NCBI GenBank assembly: GCA_037013685.1
Contig: CM072898.1
Coordinates: 2,790,001-2,854,000, forward strand
Reading direction: 5' to 3'
Origin: Acridotheres tristis
Taxonomy: Eukaryota; Chordata; Aves; Passeriformes; Sturnidae
Length of the DNA: 64,000 nucleotides
Shown piece by piece: positions 59,901 through 64,000 of this stretch; position 1 is the first letter of the stretch, and the number at the start of each line of letters is the position of its first letter. Made by a program: the position numbers and the translations under genes. The notes under the pieces are model-generated. The model was not told the origin of the DNA, searched no databases, and saw only the letters and a program-made list of their open reading frames with translations.

Positions 59901-62900
59901 CTCCCTTATGCAAACTAATCAACAGATGTATTTTCAACAAACTTTCCTTTGATAAGGCATTGTCACTTTATTTCAGCACCCTTTCAAGTTATATTTCCCC
60001 TACTAGAAGCAAATTTTTCCTCATTTACATTGATGGTGATTTTACACAAGACCAAAAGCATGATATACTTGAACATGTCCTCACCACAAAAAACACTACC
60101 CTCTAAAGAAATAAGAAAACAATATGAATACATATGTTTGCACTTAGAAATATATAAAATTTGGCTTCACTTTATAATGCCTTTGTGACAACAAGGTTTT
60201 GTGTTAGAAGTTTCTTCCCTTCTACTCTGACATTTGGTAGCCAACTGATTTATTTTAGCCAAGAGTCCTGAATACTGCACTCAGCCTCTACTGCTTTACT
60301 TCTTTCATCATCTCTAATTAGATCTAGAGCTGCTCTGTTATAGTCTGAAGAATAACTTAATCCTGCTACCCACAAAACATTTATTTATTCAGCTGAGCTT
60401 TCTCAAATTGGAATGCAAATTTTTCTGTCAAAAGAGTAAGTCCAGTGGTTGAATGAGTATTGGTATACAGTGGGAATATGGGACAAAGACTTGTGCTTGT
60501 TGCTTGTAGGACTACTCAGACAGTGCACAGTCTTTGGAAAAGTACTGAAGTCTGCAGCTGCTGTTCTTGAGGGAAGTCTCAGACCTTTGGCATCAAAAAA
60601 CTGCATCTTTTTTGTGACTAGAACAAGAAACAGGAGCCATACTGAAACAGAGAGTACTCATGTATAACATCATCCATACCTCATAGAGCACCAGTCTGTA
60701 CCACAGGATTTTTAAACACCCTGGGCAGGAAAGAACAGGATTTGAGAGGAATAACAAAAGACAGGTCTGCTCAGTCACTAATCCTCTCCAGCAAAGGCCT
60801 CTGACAGCTCTGCAGGACTGCAATGGGGACCCAGGGGTCCATCCTGCCATGCAAGCTGCAGTGCACAGTGGACCTGAACTGCAGCCCTTGCACTCCTCAG
60901 CTACAGCCTTACCCCCTGCACCCACCTGCTCCAGACATGCCCTCCACACAAGAGCTTCACTTCCACAGCAATGCTCCCCTGCTCTGGCATCCTGGCACTC
61001 AGTGATAAAGGGAAGGAGAACCTGGCTTTCCTCCAGGTTTTTTTTTCCCCTCTCACAACCAGAACACACAGCCCTAGTTCACAGGGCAGGGTGAGGAAAA
61101 GCAGCTAAACATTGATATTTCCAGCACTAGAACTACAATGCAAACAAAACACAAGACCCATCACAGAATATCCTTTAAAATGGCCTGGACCTTAGGCTGT
61201 TCTTCCTGCTACCTGTGGATCTCCAAAACAATATAGGAATATAGAAGGAGACTGGTGTACAAGACCAAAATTATTGGACCAAATTTTGCAGGCTGTATTT
61301 CTCCTGAAAGATGCTATTATCTTGCTCTTGGAATGTCTCTTCCACATTTTTATGGAATAGTACAACAACAGCCTATTAAACACTGAAAGTATTCAGAATT
61401 TGAGGGTCAGAACAACTCAATGTGAACTGAGAAACACAGCACCAGATCCTGTTTTTACTGAATTCTGCAGAAATCAGTAAACTCATCTGATTCTTTTTCC
61501 AGTGGCATGATATTGAAAAAGAAGTTACCTCCAACAGTGAGCAGAACTCCAGGAGTTTACAGAAAATTACAGGATTAGTCATATATATCAGTTCTCACCT
61601 ATGTACTCACATCAAGTAACAGCCTACAGTGGTATCTTCCTATTATCTGACAAGTATTTTACATTGCTGCAAAGTACTTCAGTAAACCAGACTATCATAA
61701 ACACACATTAACAGGCTATATATATATGAGAAAAATGTACTTCCTGCAAAACCAATGCTTAGCAGAGCTTAGTTTTTTGCCATCTGCACTGAAAGGAACA
61801 GTAGCAGCTAGGAAAAAAAAGTACATCTCTAAATAATGTAGGGAATTCTCTACAACCCTTTCAGTAATTTAGGCACGAGGGATGAGAGATTAAAGAAAAA
61901 GAAAGCTTTCTTAGTAACTGGAAAAGGACAAACATGGGATGCAAAATCTGAATGAAAGCAATTAGTAAATAAATAAAAAAGTAAATGTCCAATTTGGCTT
62001 TCTAAACTAATTTTAAAAATGGGACAATAAATATGGCTAGGTCAGTAAAGCACAGTCCCAAAATAAAACCAATCGACCAATTAAGCAAGAAAAGTTACTT
62101 CTATTTGCCAGCTTCTCACAGAAAGTGTAGACTGGAACAACTGATTACTTAATTGGCTCATTAAAAACTTCTACTTAACCACTGAAGCACAAGGACCTGA
62201 AGTCAGGAAAGCTCCATTCTACTCCCAGCTCCAAAGCACCAGCTCACTGCATAACCTTAGGCAGAGACACTGGGACTATTTCTTCAAAAGCTGAGCAAGT
62301 AAATGGCTATTATGAGGTTTTTTCCAATTAATGTCAAGTCCTGAAACACTATGAGTTTGGTAAATAGACTGTGAAGCAGTCCCTTTAACTCTTCACACAA
62401 TTCCACACCAGCAGGAATATAGGAACAGACCTCAATTTTATGCAGAAACTGAAACTCAAACGGTATCTGACAATTTCTTTTTTTCAAAGCCAGTGTTAGG
62501 AATCACTGAAGTGAAAGCCAATGAAGGTGATCCCCTCACCTCAATTAATAAGAGACAGCTTGAGTGAGTCACTAAGTGCATCACTTTTCAGTACTCTTAT
62601 CTTGAATTCTGCACATGGAGAACATTTTACTCACAGTCCCCTAAATTTCAGCAATAAAACAATAAATTTATACTCCACCCACACCAGGGTTAATTACAAC
62701 CATCAAGTAAGAGCAACTTCTAAACAAAAATTTTTTAAATCTCTCTCTTAGATCTGAGAAAACAAACCTATAAAGCCTATAAATCAATGGTAAAAAGGCA
62801 GTTATTACATATGACATGCTTATCTTGGAATCTTACATGATTTTATGTAATTCTCTGTGAAAAGAAGCATAAAAATAGAGAAAATGGGTGGAAAAATGAA

Positions 62901-64000
62901 GTAGTTTCCAAAACCATAACTAGCAACTGATTACCTGAATTTAAAGAGACATAAAGTCCTGGAAAACAGTGACTACAGACTTGCTCACAGGTCTCAGCAG
63001 AACCATTCCATCAGACACATGAACTTGAAATAAAGTATTGAAATATGTATATAGAGTGGTATAAGCACAAAGAACATATACTTCCTGTTCATGGGAAAGC
63101 TCCCTCAAGGATTTCTAAAAAGTAAACTAGAAAGCAAAACAATAAGCATGGCACTGTGAGGATATGAAGAAAATCAATATACACATGAAAGAAAGACTAA
63201 GACATAGCTTGTAAAGGAGATGGTCACAGAAACCAGCATCTTACATCCACATACACATGTAGATCTGGTCACTGCTCTACTGAAAGCTGCTGAAATATAG
63301 GTTTAGAAAAATAACCATCAAGTGCAAACAGTTTAGAAATAAAAAATCATTTCAACTGCAATTTTGTCCCTTAATGACTCCTGCTGTATCTCACTTACAT
63401 AACTGCTGTCTTATTGTCAACGAGATCAAAGGAAGTGCATACTGAATGACACAACACAGAGGAGATGGGGTTTTTTGGAATCTTTCAAAACCCGTATGTT
63501 AGCACAAGAACTGTGTTTGATTTTCCTAAGAAAATTTTTAAAGCTACTCTAATGCCCTTATCAACACATAGTTAGAATAAGAAGCATATCCAACTGGAAA
63601 GCAGAAAAAAATCTCCTAGCTTAGGCAAGTCAGCTCCTTTTACATCCTTGCATTGCAAGGGCATCAGCCTTGTAAAGAAATCCTCAGACGCTGTAACATT
63701 TTGCATTTCATACACTGGAGTGAGTCATTCCAAGTACATTTATAGTCAGAAACATGACACCACAACAACTAGTCCCTGGGATGTAAACACATAGTTTCTA
63801 TTGTCTGTGTGTGCACAGGAGGGCAGGATATGGCTGTGTACTCAGTGACAGAAAACAAACCCATTAAGAAGAAATCTTTCAAGTCATAGTGCTGTGCACA
63901 CATCTGAACTGTACACACATTATTGCCAGTTGCCATACCTCACGTTCCTGTGTCACACTCACACTTGCAGAAAAGAGTCCCTAATTCTAACTGGAATTCT
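56992..64000. other. LRP3 intron extending past the window edge
   Basis: Seven kilobases with no exon that resembles the missing first half of LRP3 CUB1, its signal peptide or any other gene. Open frames are short and lack domain features. The stretch is AT-rich, with a TATATATA run near 61719 and no recognised transposon. Confidence 0.6.

Noticed and set aside
1..64000. Search for CRISPR arrays, operons, phage or other bacterial systems
   Set aside because: Composition, spliced genes and CR1 elements show avian nuclear DNA. The tandem repeats have no spacers and no cas-like genes are present.

Overview
The window is vertebrate nuclear DNA from a bird, most likely a passerine. It holds two recognisable multi-exon protein-coding genes with GT-AG introns (one intron is GC-AG), four CR1-type LINE or CR1-tailed retroposon fragments, and a degenerate SINE whose head resembles a tRNA-Ile in antisense. 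That last element is of the kind described from songbirds. No bacterial, viral, CRISPR, tRNA or rRNA gene is visible, and most long open frames are by-products of tandem repeats or chance.

Layout. (1) 1-2600: 5' flank of SLC7A10, with a 31-bp GC-rich minisatellite (about 1681-2012) and a CpG island that starts near 2240. (2) 2601-43502, plus strand: the complete coding sequence of SLC7A10 (Asc-1, the small neutral L-/D-amino-acid exchanger) in 11 exons encoding 502 residues. Intron 1 is 23.3 kb. Intron 5 uses a GC donor. The introns carry several minisatellites, antisense CR1 pieces, a probable solo LTR and a striking 219-bp inverted repeat. A poly(A) signal lies at 43711. (3) About 43740-51490: intergenic DNA with microsatellites and the SINE. 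(4) 52419-56991, minus strand: the four 3' coding exons of LRP3 (LDL-receptor-related protein 3), from the middle of the first CUB domain to the stop codon. The 5' exons (signal peptide and first half of CUB1) lie beyond the right edge, so 56992-64000 reads as intron sequence.

SLC7A10 and LRP3 are arranged tail to tail, matching the LRP3-SLC7A10 order I recall from human 19q13.11, so this is a conserved syntenic block. The two proteins have no known functional link. One is a 4F2hc-dependent transporter light chain and the other is a type I membrane protein with CUB and LDLR-A modules.

I found no new biological system. The observations most worth checking are the 70-bp-arm inverted repeat in SLC7A10 intron 2, the GC-AG intron, a potential N-glycosylation sequon beside the heavy-chain disulfide cysteine, and the minisatellites on both sides of SLC7A10 exon 1.
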